Assembly (NCBI GenBank): GCA_024275635.1
Contig: JAJRYT010000016.1
Coordinates: 34,339-98,338, forward strand
Source of the DNA: Chloroflexota bacterium
GTDB lineage: Bacteria; Chloroflexota; Anaerolineae; Promineifilales; Promineifilaceae
Reading direction: 5' to 3'
Length of the DNA: 64,000 nt
Shown piece after piece: positions 36,101 to 44,315 of the stretch. The first letter of the stretch is position 1, and each line of letters begins with the position of its first letter. The notes under the pieces are model-generated. The model searched no databases, was not told the origin of the DNA, and saw only the letters and a list, made by a program, of their open reading frames with translations. The position numbers and the translations under genes are program-made.

Positions 36101-36164
36101 CCGTCGCGCCCTGCACCCGGCGCAGGTTCTCCGAGACGCGCTCATTTCTGAAACAACAACTTGA
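33105..36164 (+). CDS. GlcD-GlcF fusion: FAD and Fe-S (S)-2-hydroxyacid / D-lactate dehydrogenase-like
   Basis: 1019 residues (ATG at 33105 or 33117). Residues 1-560 are a FAD_binding_4/GlcD module (VLIPQTIEDVQAAV, PRTAGTSLAGQ, ASSNRAALGGIVSNNSTGAHS, EHGDGRARS). About 590-690 carries two 4Fe-4S motifs (CNGAGICRK...C and CIECKACRAECP). The C-terminal third is a GlcF-like CCG domain (HGHCHQKAL, DSGCCGMAGSFGYE). Such fusions oxidise D-lactate, glycolate or related acids and pass electrons to the quinone pool via the Fe-S part. Three stretches are encoded by repeats inserted in frame: near 33760-33802, 34992-35061 and 35392-35427. Substrate cannot be told from sequence. Confidence 0.88.
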   Translation: MGAIMRKSITRSNSAHNQKLADFWGALKKAVNGRLQTDAVSRTLYSADASIYQVMPHAVLIPQTIEDVQAAVELAAQYQMPLLPRTAGTSLAGQAVNEALVIDFTRHLDRMLEVNAEEGWVRVQPGIVLDELNLHLRPYHLQFGPDPASSNRAALGGIVSNNSTGAHSILYGMTADHVLEMNVILNDGSTAHFAPLKPAELARKSAGNGREADITRQIHQLTNNPIHQSTILEATPRHWRRCGGYNLDRFVEGASFQWPQDGRFNLAKLVCGAEGTLAVMTEIKLNLVPCPAKTALAIIHFDDLRTALTAVPAILETGPSAVELLDNLGLTLCRDVPEYARLLNTFIDGRPNCVLITEFYGEGEKDLRLKIDGLRRRLQQEKAGHIAVTTAFTPERQANVWKVRKVGLGLLMSIKGDHKPIPFIEDAAVPVEHLAEYVTKVEAFCRDIGTEAAYYAHASAGCLHVRPLINTKKANEVAKLPQITQFSVELLKGYGGSFSSEHGDGRARSWFNQAFFGPDLYALYRQVKRIFDPDNLLNPGNIVDAKPMTEHLRYGESYRFAPLTPHLDFSEHGQTASGGFDRAIEMCNGAGICRKRTIDTMCPSFQVTREEMHSTRGRANLLRAAFSGKLGTGDGRLETGQSLISSLQSPVSQALYEAMDLCIECKACRAECPSSVDMAKIKFEFLAHYYDARGVPLRARLFAAIPRLNRLGSGPLAPLANRTLRNRLVRAGMERFLGISAQRALPQFARVPFTKWFTSRHTQYGIRNTDHGSRQIALYADPFTNNTEPDILIAATELLEAAGFGVMVVDVGDDGRAAISKGLVDKARAAARRTVDKLAPFAEQGIPIVGVEPSSLLSLRDEYLYLLPGDERARLVAEHALTFEEFIAQQADAGTLNLSFTDEPRHILLHGHCHQKALVGMEPARRTLGLLPNAVIEEVDSGCCGMAGSFGYEAEHVAISLQMGERRLFPAVRAAAPETIIVAAGTSCRQQIREGVGNGRRALHPAQVLRDALISETTT
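34992..35061. repeat. Palindromic GGAGACT heptamer repeat inside the GlcD-GlcF gene
   Basis: Units of GGAGACTGGAGACTGG are followed by their reverse complement (AGTCTCCAGTCTCC), adding about 24 low-complexity residues between the two Fe-S motif regions without breaking the frame. A decayed version is found just after the gene at about 36170-36210. Confidence 0.85.
35392..35427. repeat. ATACGGA heptamer repeat inside the GlcD-GlcF gene
   Basis: Five consecutive units (ATACGCA, ATACGGA, ATACGGA, ATACGGA, TCACGGA-like) encode Tyr/Arg/Asn/Asp-rich residues at the junction between the helical spacer and the CCG domain. The same unit builds the array at 9321-9520, so it is a dispersed repeat. Confidence 0.8.
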
Positions 36165-36244
36165 TCTTGGGTGTCAAGACTCGGACTAATCTCTAGTCTC
36201 CAATCTCACGTAAGTTATTTAATCCTCACTGCAAAGCGACATCA

Positions 36245-38557
36245 TCACGAGAAACAGCCGACAGCCTCGTTCAACTCTTCCTCCCGCCCCAATATCTCGA
36301 CCACATCACCGCTGCGTAAAGTTGTCTCGCCATGCGGGATAATCGTCTCTTTATCACGGCGAATGCTTACAATGATGCAATCCGGGGGTAACGTTAACTC
36401 GCATATCTTCTGGCCTGAACAAGCGGCATTAGCCGGAATTATACATTCATGGCGGCGCACAAGATGCTCTTTAGTTTTGGGGATCACGGCCGTTCCCTCC
36501 GTCAACTGCTCCTTTACCACAGAAATACATTTATGATCGGCAAAAACCGCGACCATGTCCCCCTGTTGCAACACCGTATGTCCATGGGCAATATGCAGCT
36601 TACGCCTCCGGCGTACAGATACAATCAAACAGGCGTCAGGCAGTTCAACTTCACTCACCCGCAGTCCAACAACGGCCGACCGGGCCGGGATTTCAACATG
36701 AATAAAAGTCGCCCCATCTAAATTCCCCAATCGCAGCGCTTCAGCGCGATGTTGATGACGCGCGCGTTTCACAATCGCATGATTATAAGCGCGAATAATA
36801 TCCCCCCGGCGCACAGTCCCTAACAACTTCCCCGATCCAGCCTGATCAACAACCGGCAGCCGCCCCAAATCACGCGCCCCCAAACGACGTAGAGCCAGCC
36901 ACATCGGTTCATGAGGATAAGCTACTACCAGCCCATCAGTCGTGGCAATGTCGGCCACTGTTTTACCTTCGATAGTTCCATTGGCCAACGCCCTATCCAA
37001 GTCCTGAATACTAACGACGCCCACCAGTCGTTTCGCATCATTCAAAACAGGAAATCCATGATGGTGCGTTTGGGCGAATTCATCAGCCAACTCCTCAAGC
37101 GACATATCTGCATAGACGACATCAACATCTGTTGTCATCGCCTCGCCAACGGTGACGCCTTGCATAACATCAATATCCTGCCCATATTGCAAATGCACGC
37201 CGCGGCGGCTCAACTTCAGCGTATAAATTGATTCCTGGTTAAGCACGCGGGCCACAATCGTGCTGATCACCGTTGCCAGCATGAGCGGCAAAATAATGCT
37301 GTAATCCCCGGTCATCTCGAACAAGATGAGAATAGCCGTCACCGGCGCGTGAGCCGCCCCGGTAAAAAAGGCGGCCATGCCAACCAAGGCATAAGCGCCA
37401 GAAGGGGCCGTGATAGTGGGAAAAAGCAGATGGGCAATCTGGCCAAATGCCCCACCCAACATCGCGCCCATGAATAGTGATGGCGCAAAAATACCGCCAG
37501 AACCGCCGGCGCCTAATGTAAGGATCGTGGCCAATAATTTAGCAACCAAGAGGATGAGCGCCATCCGGACAGCCAGATTGCCAAATAAAACATCAGTGAT
37601 GCTGTTATATCCAACGCCAAAGACCCGTGGAAAACCATCAACTTTATAGGTAACTATGCCCAATATTCCCAAAAGTATGCCGCCTAGAATCGGCTTGAAA
37701 TACTCTGGAAAACGCAGCTCGTCCCAGAAATCTTCCGATAAATAAAGGGCGCGGGTAAATCCTACAGAAGCGGCAGCGGCAATGACGCCTAACAACGCAT
37801 ACAAAATCAACTCCCACGGGCTGACCAAGGTATATTCAGGAATGGTAAAGGCACGCAAGTCGCCCTCGAAAATCTGGGCAATGATATCGGCCGTGACGGC
37901 CGATATGACGACTGCTCCAAAATAAATCGCGTGAAGCCGCCCTAAAATAATCTCCAGGGCAAAAATAGATCCGGCAATTGGCGCGTTAAAGGTGGCGGCG
38001 ATGCCTCCGGCCGCGCCACAGGCAACCAAGTTACGCACCCGTTCATCGGACAGTTTGAATGCCTGCCCTACCGTTGACCCTAACGCCGAGCCAATTTGGG
38101 CAATGGGGCCTTCACGGCCAACCGAGCCGCCGACGCCAATACATATGGCGGACGCCAGTGATTTGATCACAGCCACACGTGGGCGGATGCGTCCGCCTCG
38201 TAAAGCGACTGCTTCCATGACTTCGGGAACGCCATGCCCTTTGGCCTCGCGGGCATAGAAATAGATAAGCGGGCCGAATATCAGGCCGCCAACGGCCGGT
38301 ATGATGAGCAAATGATAGGGGGCTATCCCGGCCAGCCATTTGCCCAATCCATCATAGGCCAATGATTGGAACGCTGCGATGAGCCACCGGAAGACAACGG
38401 CTCCCAACCCGGCGCCAATGCCCACAATCAGCGCCGTAAACATAACGATGCCTGATTCTGGCGCTTGATGCCGATCAAGCCACTGCGACAGCCGCTGTCG
38501 CCCTTGTCGAGCAACGGCGCCGCCTCTCTTGTGAATGGGGGTATGAATCATCGTCAT
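36245..38557 (-). CDS. ClC chloride channel/antiporter with CBS pair and two TrkA-C domains
   Basis: 770 residues from the ATG at 38557, preceded by AAGGAG; the track start adds 39 residues of leader. Residues about 25-430 are the ClC membrane domain, with GHGVPEVMEA (selectivity helix), GGSVGREGPIAQ (gating-Glu motif) and the GAGGSGGIFAPSLF loop. Two CBS domains follow (about 465-590), then two RCK_C/TrkA_C modules (about 615-690 and 705-770), each with the IVSVRRxxxxxxxHGxTxLxxGD pattern. This suggests gating by nucleotides or other ligands in the cytoplasm. It diverges from a paralogue on the other strand, which has one TrkA_C module. Confidence 0.9.
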   Translation of the reverse strand: MTMIHTPIHKRGGAVARQGRQRLSQWLDRHQAPESGIVMFTALIVGIGAGLGAVVFRWLIAAFQSLAYDGLGKWLAGIAPYHLLIIPAVGGLIFGPLIYFYAREAKGHGVPEVMEAVALRGGRIRPRVAVIKSLASAICIGVGGSVGREGPIAQIGSALGSTVGQAFKLSDERVRNLVACGAAGGIAATFNAPIAGSIFALEIILGRLHAIYFGAVVISAVTADIIAQIFEGDLRAFTIPEYTLVSPWELILYALLGVIAAAASVGFTRALYLSEDFWDELRFPEYFKPILGGILLGILGIVTYKVDGFPRVFGVGYNSITDVLFGNLAVRMALILLVAKLLATILTLGAGGSGGIFAPSLFMGAMLGGAFGQIAHLLFPTITAPSGAYALVGMAAFFTGAAHAPVTAILILFEMTGDYSIILPLMLATVISTIVARVLNQESIYTLKLSRRGVHLQYGQDIDVMQGVTVGEAMTTDVDVVYADMSLEELADEFAQTHHHGFPVLNDAKRLVGVVSIQDLDRALANGTIEGKTVADIATTDGLVVAYPHEPMWLALRRLGARDLGRLPVVDQAGSGKLLGTVRRGDIIRAYNHAIVKRARHQHRAEALRLGNLDGATFIHVEIPARSAVVGLRVSEVELPDACLIVSVRRRRKLHIAHGHTVLQQGDMVAVFADHKCISVVKEQLTEGTAVIPKTKEHLVRRHECIIPANAACSGQKICELTLPPDCIIVSIRRDKETIIPHGETTLRSGDVVEILGREEELNEAVGCFS

Positions 38558-38705
38558 TGAACACTCCTTGCTAAAAAGCGAGTGACTGAGTGGTGATAGA
38601 ATGCCTCCGATTTGAAACAAAAGCAGTATACCTGAGATAATGATGACGCTGCAAAAAATTTGAGGTATTATCACCTGTTACTTTTGTCAATTGACGTAAC
38701 TACAT

Positions 38706-38770
38706 CACCCTCCCGGAGGTTGAGATAGGTTAAATATCATCTAACTCGCGAGCCTCCGGGAGGGTTAGTA
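38706..38770. repeat. Nested-hairpin element, copy B
   Basis: Outer arms CACCCTCCCGGAGGTT and AGCCTCCGGGAGGGTT enclose GGTTA...TAAC. It lies in the divergent promoter region of the two ClC genes. Confidence 0.8.
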
Positions 38771-38843
38771 AATAAATTGACAACAACTGCAGATGCCCGG
38801 CTTTCTGCTTTGGGCAAATCTTCGCAAATGATGAGGAAGTACA

Positions 38844-40883
38844 ATGACAGCAAATGTATCTCAGGAGCAGTGGGAAACTAAAGGGAGCTGGCTGCGGCAA
38901 TATCTTGACCGCCTGCAGCCGCCGGATTCTTTGGTCTTGGTAATTACAGCGATTTTTGTAGGCGTTGGAACAGGTCTGGGAGCTGTGTTCTTTATCTGGC
39001 TATTGAAACAAATCGCTCTTGTGTCACTTAAGGTGCAGGATATTTTAGGGTCTATTCTAGGGCTTATTTTATTTATGGCGGTGGCGGGCCTTATCGTTGG
39101 GTATCTTATTGACCGTTTTGCGCGTGAAGCAAAGGGGCATGGCGTTCCGGAGGTCATGGAGGCAATCGCATTACAAAACGGCCGTATCCGTCCCCGAGTA
39201 GCCGCATTCAAGGTGTTGGCCTCATCTATCACGATTGGCGCTGGCGGCTCGGCTGGACGTGAAGGCCCTATTGTGCAAGTTGGCTCGGCGTTAGGTTCCA
39301 CATTGGGGCAAATGCTGCATTTTTCAGCGGAGCGAGTGAAAATATTGGTTGCTTGCGGGGCTGCCGCCGGCATTGCCGCTACTTTCAACGCCCCAATTGC
39401 CGGGGCGTTGTTCGCTTTAGAGGTGATTTTGGGGAAATTTACAACACGCTACTTTGGCGCAGTTGTGATCAGTTCGGTGACGGCTAGTATCGTCGGCCGT
39501 GTATTTTTGAGCGATAAACCCGCTTTCACAGTGCCAGCTTATCCTCTTAACCATCTTGGCGAACTACCCATTTATATTGTGCTGGGCATTTTATCGGCGT
39601 TGGTAGCCGTCCTGTTCATCCGGGTTTTATATGGCATGGAAGGTTTTTTTGATGAACGGCCGATCCCCCTGATGTATAAAACCGCTGTGGGAATGGTGTT
39701 AACGGCCGTCGTTGGCGTTTTACTCCCAGGGCGTCAGGCGCTTGGCCCAGGACTGGAATTTATCGGCGAAACCATTGCTAATGATTTTGTCCTGCCCTTG
39801 GGGCTAATGGCCATTTTGCTGCTGCTAAAACTGCTGGCAACCGTGTTCACATTAGGCAGTGGCAACTCAGGCGGCGTTTTTGCGCCGGGTCTTTTTATGG
39901 GCGCGGCCCTGGGCGGTATCGTTGGCAACGTAGCGCATAACTTATGGCCTACTGTCGCTATTGATCCTGGCGCGTATGCCATTGTTGGCATGGCCGCCGT
40001 ATTTGCCGGCGCGGCCCGCGCCCCAATTACGGGCATTCTTATCGTCTTTGAGATGTCCAGCGACTATAAGCTCATTCTTCCCTTGATGTTGGCGACAGTT
40101 ATCTCCGCCTTGCTGGCTGAACATATCTTCAGTGAATCCATATACACGCTGAAACTGAAGCTAAAGGGGATTCGTATAGAGCGTGGCCGCGACCTTGATA
40201 TAATGCAAGGTCTCTCGGTAGAGGAAGCCATGACCCGTGACGCTTATGTCGTCCCCATAGATATGTCTCTGCGACAATTAGGGGATTATTTACAGAAAAC
40301 ACACAGCCATAGCTTCCCGGTGGTAGACAAAGCGCTAAAACTGGTAGGTATGGTAAGTATGCGCGACTATGAAAAAGGGTTGGGGCGGCCAGATTGCGAT
40401 CAACTAACCGTTCAAGATATTGCCACGATGGGCAACACCCTGGTTGCTTATGAAGATGAACCCTTGAGCGAAGCCATTCAACGGCTGGCGGTACGCGGCA
40501 TCAACAAGCTGCCTGTGGTCACACAAAAGGCCCCCGATATAGTCGTAGGAGTCATTCGGCGGCGTAACATTATCAAGGCGTATAATATCGCCCTGGCACG
40601 GCAGGCTCGATCACAATTTGACACAGACAAGGCCCAATTACGCCATGTGGATCATACAGAATTTGCCGAATTTGCGATTCCGCCGCAAGGCCGGGCAGTT
40701 AAAAAAACCATTGCCTCGCTGGCGCCAGATTTGCCCCATGACTGCGTGCTGGTTTCTGTGCGGCGCGGCAGTGAAACGCTCATTCCGCATGGCGATACGA
40801 TAATCCAGGCGGGGGACCTGATCAATGTTTTCGTCTGTGACGACAATAAAGAACAAGTGCGGCAATGTTTAATAGGCGATTGA
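38844..40883 (+). CDS. ClC chloride channel/antiporter with CBS pair and TrkA-C domain
   Basis: 679 residues. Motifs as in its neighbour: AKGHGVPEVMEAIA, GGSAGREGPIVQVGSALGS, GNSGGVFAPGLFMGAAL and ANITGILIVFEM-like late helix. CBS domains at about 455-580 (VEEAMTRDAYVV, VQDIATMGNTLV) are followed by one TrkA_C module (about 610-675, SVRRGSETLIPHGDTIIQAGD). It moves Cl- (or a related anion) across the membrane; whether it is a channel or H+ exchanger cannot be decided from the motifs I can see. Divergent paralogues sharing an intergenic hairpin suggest duplication in place. Confidence 0.9.
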   Translation: MTANVSQEQWETKGSWLRQYLDRLQPPDSLVLVITAIFVGVGTGLGAVFFIWLLKQIALVSLKVQDILGSILGLILFMAVAGLIVGYLIDRFAREAKGHGVPEVMEAIALQNGRIRPRVAAFKVLASSITIGAGGSAGREGPIVQVGSALGSTLGQMLHFSAERVKILVACGAAAGIAATFNAPIAGALFALEVILGKFTTRYFGAVVISSVTASIVGRVFLSDKPAFTVPAYPLNHLGELPIYIVLGILSALVAVLFIRVLYGMEGFFDERPIPLMYKTAVGMVLTAVVGVLLPGRQALGPGLEFIGETIANDFVLPLGLMAILLLLKLLATVFTLGSGNSGGVFAPGLFMGAALGGIVGNVAHNLWPTVAIDPGAYAIVGMAAVFAGAARAPITGILIVFEMSSDYKLILPLMLATVISALLAEHIFSESIYTLKLKLKGIRIERGRDLDIMQGLSVEEAMTRDAYVVPIDMSLRQLGDYLQKTHSHSFPVVDKALKLVGMVSMRDYEKGLGRPDCDQLTVQDIATMGNTLVAYEDEPLSEAIQRLAVRGINKLPVVTQKAPDIVVGVIRRRNIIKAYNIALARQARSQFDTDKAQLRHVDHTEFAEFAIPPQGRAVKKTIASLAPDLPHDCVLVSVRRGSETLIPHGDTIIQAGDLINVFVCDDNKEQVRQCLIGD

Positions 40884-40910
40884 CCGCTTTTCCCAAATCG
40901 TAATTATTGA

Positions 40911-40968
40911 CCCTCCCGGGGGTTGGCCTGACAAAATCAGCTAACCGCCTGTGGCCCTCCGGGAGGGC
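40911..40968. repeat. Nested-hairpin element, copy C
   Basis: Arms CCCTCCCGGGGGTTG and GGCCCTCCGGGAGGG enclose GCCTGACAAAATCAGCTAACC, with an inner GTTGGC...GCTAAC pair. It sits just after the rightward ClC gene stop and may act as a terminator-like structure. Confidence 0.8.
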
Positions 40969-41063
40969 GCCAGTTACTTGTAAAATTTGGCTGGTTGGAA
41001 GGCCATCGCGCATCGCCGAACGGCCGTTTCTACCCAATCATGCAGCCAGACAAAGCCCTTTCA

Positions 41064-41498
41064 TCATCTTCTTCCATAATGCCACAACCCGGCCGAGGCT
41101 TCTTCCAGCCGCCCGGCCAGAAGCGGCGAAATCCGTAACGGCACAGAATCGTCGCGCCGGAAGCGCAATTCCACCCAGAAGGTACGCTGGTTGCCGGTAA
41201 CGTCCTCCCAAGGGATGGACAGGGGTGGGTGGCCGGGGCGAAACAGGAATAACACAGACAAATGCAGCGCCTGCCTATCGGCGCACACTTTGAGGATGCC
41301 GTTATAGCCCACGCCCCAGCGTAAACGGCCACTTTGCCACGACCAGCACATCTCATCAAACGGCATACGGGAAGGATACACATCGGCCAGTTTGCTCCAG
41401 CCGCCCAGCCGGGACAGAAACCAGACGATGAGCGCCCAAAAAACGGCAAAAGCCAACAAACTGCCCAGAATGATTGAGATCGTTTGCAAACTGTTCAT
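41064..41498 (-). CDS. Small membrane-anchored protein
   Basis: 144 residues. One hydrophobic segment at about 8-30, then a cytoplasmic or exported domain of about 110 residues rich in W/F/R (LLFRPGHPPLSIPWEDV, FWVELRFRRDDSVPL), resembling a bacterial PH-like beta-barrel though I cannot assign it firmly. Its ATG overlaps the upstream hydrolase stop by one base, so the two are coupled. Function unknown. Confidence 0.7.
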   Translation of the reverse strand: MNSLQTISIILGSLLAFAVFWALIVWFLSRLGGWSKLADVYPSRMPFDEMCWSWQSGRLRWGVGYNGILKVCADRQALHLSVLFLFRPGHPPLSIPWEDVTGNQRTFWVELRFRRDDSVPLRISPLLAGRLEEASAGLWHYGRR

Positions 41499-42331
41499 TA
41501 AGTTTCACCTTTTTGCAGATAATCAAGAATGGTTTGAGCGACGAGAGACGGCCGTTCCATTGTCAACATATGCCCCACAGCGTCAAACTCCACAAACGTC
41601 GCCCGCGGCTGGACTTCCTGCCACAACTGCCACGCCTCCGGAAAGATCGTATCCGACTCAGCGCCGCGAATCGCCAGCGTAGGCTGTGTTACCTGAGGCA
41701 CGTACTGCCACACATCACGAGGAAAATGGACGTACACGCGGACTTCCCATTCGCGGCGGAAGGTCAAGGTTACAGCGCCGGTCCCGTTTTCGCGCAGGCC
41801 GTGCCGGACGTAATCCCACAGCGCTTCATCGGGCCAGCGGCGAAAGGTAGACCGGGCGCGAAAATGGTCAAAGGCGGCCTGGCGGCTGGGCCAGCTCACG
41901 CGCCGCTGCCGGGTTCGCTGCACCAGAGGGATATTTTCAATCATTTCCGGATCGGCGTTTATCATGTCAATGATAGGGGGCGGCAAAAAGACAGGCTCGA
42001 TCAGGACAAGGGCGCGGAACAGAGACGGCCGTTTCAAGGCCGCCATCATCGTCGCTACCGCGCCCGATGAATGGCCTACGCCAATCACATCCGCCAACCC
42101 TTCCTGCTCAAAAAAGTGAATCAGGTCATCGGCCAGGAGATGCCAGCTCTCCAGTTCGGACGGCTGGCTGTGGGGCCATAACGGCCGTTGCGCCATCGCC
42201 AACACCCGGTAATGAGGCCGCAGTTCCCCTACAAACTGCCGGTAACAGCCCGGCGGGTAGGCATTGGCATGGGCAAAATGCAAAATCGGCCCCGCGCCCC
42301 CAAAATCAAGAAAAGGGATTTGTGTAGTCAT
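41498..42331 (-). CDS. Alpha/beta-hydrolase
   Basis: 277 residues. Classical alpha/beta-hydrolase order: LHFAHANAYPPGCYRQFV (oxyanion-hole region), GVGHSSGAVATMMA with nucleophile Ser (G-H-S-S-G) near residue 88, AIRGAESDTIFP with the acid Asp, and GHMLTMERP with the catalytic His near residue 255. It would cleave an ester, lactone or similar bond; substrate unknown. It starts the two-gene leftward unit with the small membrane protein and diverges from the basic protein gene. Confidence 0.85.
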   Translation of the reverse strand: MTTQIPFLDFGGAGPILHFAHANAYPPGCYRQFVGELRPHYRVLAMAQRPLWPHSQPSELESWHLLADDLIHFFEQEGLADVIGVGHSSGAVATMMAALKRPSLFRALVLIEPVFLPPPIIDMINADPEMIENIPLVQRTRQRRVSWPSRQAAFDHFRARSTFRRWPDEALWDYVRHGLRENGTGAVTLTFRREWEVRVYVHFPRDVWQYVPQVTQPTLAIRGAESDTIFPEAWQLWQEVQPRATFVEFDAVGHMLTMERPSLVAQTILDYLQKGET

Positions 42332-42396
42332 AACCAGCCTGTTGAAACGGATTTCATCTTCTCGCGTAAATGGGCATTATAACGCGAGGTAAACCA

Positions 42397-42825
42397 ATGA
42401 CACAAGAACCGATCAAAATCGAGATTTCTGAGGAAGAAGCGCCGTTTATACCAGAAAGCCGCCGTCTCAATATCAAAACAAAAGCGACGCAAGCGGGCAA
42501 AATCATTGCCAGCCAAACGACCAAGACGGCCAGGAAAGCGTGGAACAGTACACCGCGGCGGAAAGTAACGCGAGGGGTGGCAAAGGGAGCAACGGCCGTC
42601 GCCGGCAAAAGCAGCCGTTTCATCAGCGAAAAAGTCGCCCGAACCGCCGAAAGACGGGCGCGGGAACGGGTAACGGCCGTACAAACCCGCCTCCGCAAAA
42701 CTGATTGGAAGGCCGAAGCCAAAGGTGGAACGGCGAACGGTCTGCGCTGGCTCAGCGGGCGGTTAGCCCGGCTGGCGGCGCGAATTAACGCGCCCGCGCC
42801 TAAATCCGGCTCGGACACAGCGTAG
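42397..42825 (+). CDS. Small highly basic hypothetical protein
   Basis: 142 residues from the ATG at 42397 with GAGGT before it; the track's earlier ATG at 42370 has no support. The sequence is rich in Lys, Arg, Ala and Thr (KTKATQAGKIIASQTTKTARKAWN, RTAERRARERVTAVQTRLR) with amphipathic helices and few hydrophobics, suggesting nucleic-acid or membrane-surface binding. It carries two ACGGCCGT-encoded TAV/GR spots. No family recognised. It converges on the deaminase gene, with 8 bases between their ends. Confidence 0.55.
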   Translation: MTQEPIKIEISEEEAPFIPESRRLNIKTKATQAGKIIASQTTKTARKAWNSTPRRKVTRGVAKGATAVAGKSSRFISEKVARTAERRARERVTAVQTRLRKTDWKAEAKGGTANGLRWLSGRLARLAARINAPAPKSGSDTA

Positions 42826-42833
42826 CCGCAAGC

Positions 42834-43874
42834 CTACAGTTGAAATTCGGTGCATAGGCGGGTAAATTCTTTGCGGAATTGCTCAGAAATTTTAGCGCGT
42901 TCAATTAACGGCCGTAACAACGCATGAACGCCATTTAACACCAGCCTTTCAATCGCATTCACCCCCAGATCAAACGTATCCGCAATCGCCAGGTATTCCT
43001 GCGTCAAATTCGTGTTAAACAGCGGCGGATCGTCAGAGTTGATAGTGACATACAACCCTTCCGCTAACAGGCGCGGCAGCGGGTGTTCGGCCAGCGACAG
43101 CGCCACCCCCAGGCAAATATTACTGGTCGGGCTGACATCCAACGGAATTTGCCGTCGGCGCAGAAACGCAACCAGCTCCGGATCCTCCAGACAGCGAACG
43201 CCGTGGCCAATTCGGTTGGCGTGCAGTCGGTGAAGCGCGCCCCAAATACTCGCTGGCCCTTCCGTTTCCCCGGCATGAGGCAGGCAGGCCAACCCCGCCG
43301 CCCGCGCCCGGTCAAACGCCTCCGCGAATAATTCGGGGGGATTGCCCGTTTCCCCGCCGCCCACGCCAAACCCTACAACCCCTTGTTCCTGGCCGCTGAT
43401 CGCCCAATCAACCACCATCAGGCTATGGGCCGCCGGGCGAGTATTACGCGAAATATCAGGAACCCACACCGCCTGGACGCCCAATTCCACCGCCGCCCAA
43501 TCGCGCGCCCGATTTAACGCCGCCAACTGCTCAGAAAAAGGAACCGGATCGTCCGAATTGACATGCGTGTACGGCGTAAAGATGATCTCGCTGTAGCGGA
43601 TGTTTTGTTCAGCCTGGTTACACAGAAATTCACGGGCAATCAACTCAAAATCATCCGGCGTGCAAATACAGGCGCAGATTACCCTGTAAACCTCAATAAA
43701 ATGGTCGAAATCGGTAAAGGAATACCACCGCCGCAATCCTTCCACTGTTCTGGCGGGCAGGGGTTTGTGGTTGCGCCGGGCCAGTCTAAGCAAAGTCTCT
43801 GGTTGAATGGAACCCTCTAAGTGAACGTGAAGTTCTACTTTAGGCATTGCTCTGATGAATGATTCTAATGACAT
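42834..43874 (-). CDS. Adenosine deaminase family protein
   Basis: 346 residues, usual length. The zinc/substrate landmarks are in order: PKVELHVHLEGS (His-x-His), HAGETEGP near residue 200, IGHGVRCLEDP, and ISPTSN-like/NSDDPPLF with the metal Asp near residue 280. It deaminates adenosine (or adenine / a modified purine) to inosine. Lacking close neighbours in purine metabolism, the exact substrate is open; the family also includes adenine deaminases and methylthioadenosine deaminases. Confidence 0.85.
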   Translation of the reverse strand: MSLESFIRAMPKVELHVHLEGSIQPETLLRLARRNHKPLPARTVEGLRRWYSFTDFDHFIEVYRVICACICTPDDFELIAREFLCNQAEQNIRYSEIIFTPYTHVNSDDPVPFSEQLAALNRARDWAAVELGVQAVWVPDISRNTRPAAHSLMVVDWAISGQEQGVVGFGVGGGETGNPPELFAEAFDRARAAGLACLPHAGETEGPASIWGALHRLHANRIGHGVRCLEDPELVAFLRRRQIPLDVSPTSNICLGVALSLAEHPLPRLLAEGLYVTINSDDPPLFNTNLTQEYLAIADTFDLGVNAIERLVLNGVHALLRPLIERAKISEQFRKEFTRLCTEFQL

Positions 43875-44315
43875 GCTTGTTCACTTATATCCTTACTTTT
43901 GTCGCTATTTTACACCGCATTCTCATCGTCACCACTTTATAGAACTTGCCTGTGGGGAGGGGCAATACCTAATCTGGACAAGCCAGAGAAGATTTGGGCA
44001 CAATTTCACGAATAGCACGAATTAAAACTGTCCTGATTCGAGAAATTCATGTCAAAAAACTCTTGTACACAAAACAAGAACTTAATTGAAAAGGTGCTAT
44101 CTTTGTCTGAAGGAATCTCTTATAATGACGGCGAATTGCTGTCCCGAAAGCAGCGAGAGATTAGAAGACAAATCTCCCGAAGGTTCATTTAAGAAGGGAG
44201 ATAAAACCGCTCGTAGCGAGTCGCATAGTCCGCAGCGTGGCATTGCTTGATTGCATAACGGCACTCCGCAGACTGCGTATCTGACTATAAACATATTATT
44301 ATGAGGAGACTTCCC
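43875..44315. other. 440-bp intergenic region with CACGAAT repeats and one tiny ORF
   Basis: Contains CACGAATAGCACGAATT-type heptamer repeats (about 44006-44028, echoed at 45991-46018), a possible stem ATCTCCC...GGGAGAT at 44172-44202, and the small ORF listed separately. It must hold the promoter of the Rieske gene and, leftward, that of the deaminase gene. Confidence 0.5.
44049..44192 (+). CDS. Possible 47-residue small protein
   Basis: An ATG at 44049 opens a 47-residue frame ending at TAA 44192; the peptide is basic and ends RREIRRQISRRFI-like. Absent a good ribosome site or family match, it could be chance; listed because the surrounding 440 bp has no other gene. Confidence 0.2.
   Translation: MSKNSCTQNKNLIEKVLSLSEGISYNDGELLSRKQREIRRQISRRFI

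Noticed and set aside
35421-36116. 231-residue minus-strand ORF
   Set aside because: Shadow of the GlcF-like part of the fusion gene; no independent support.
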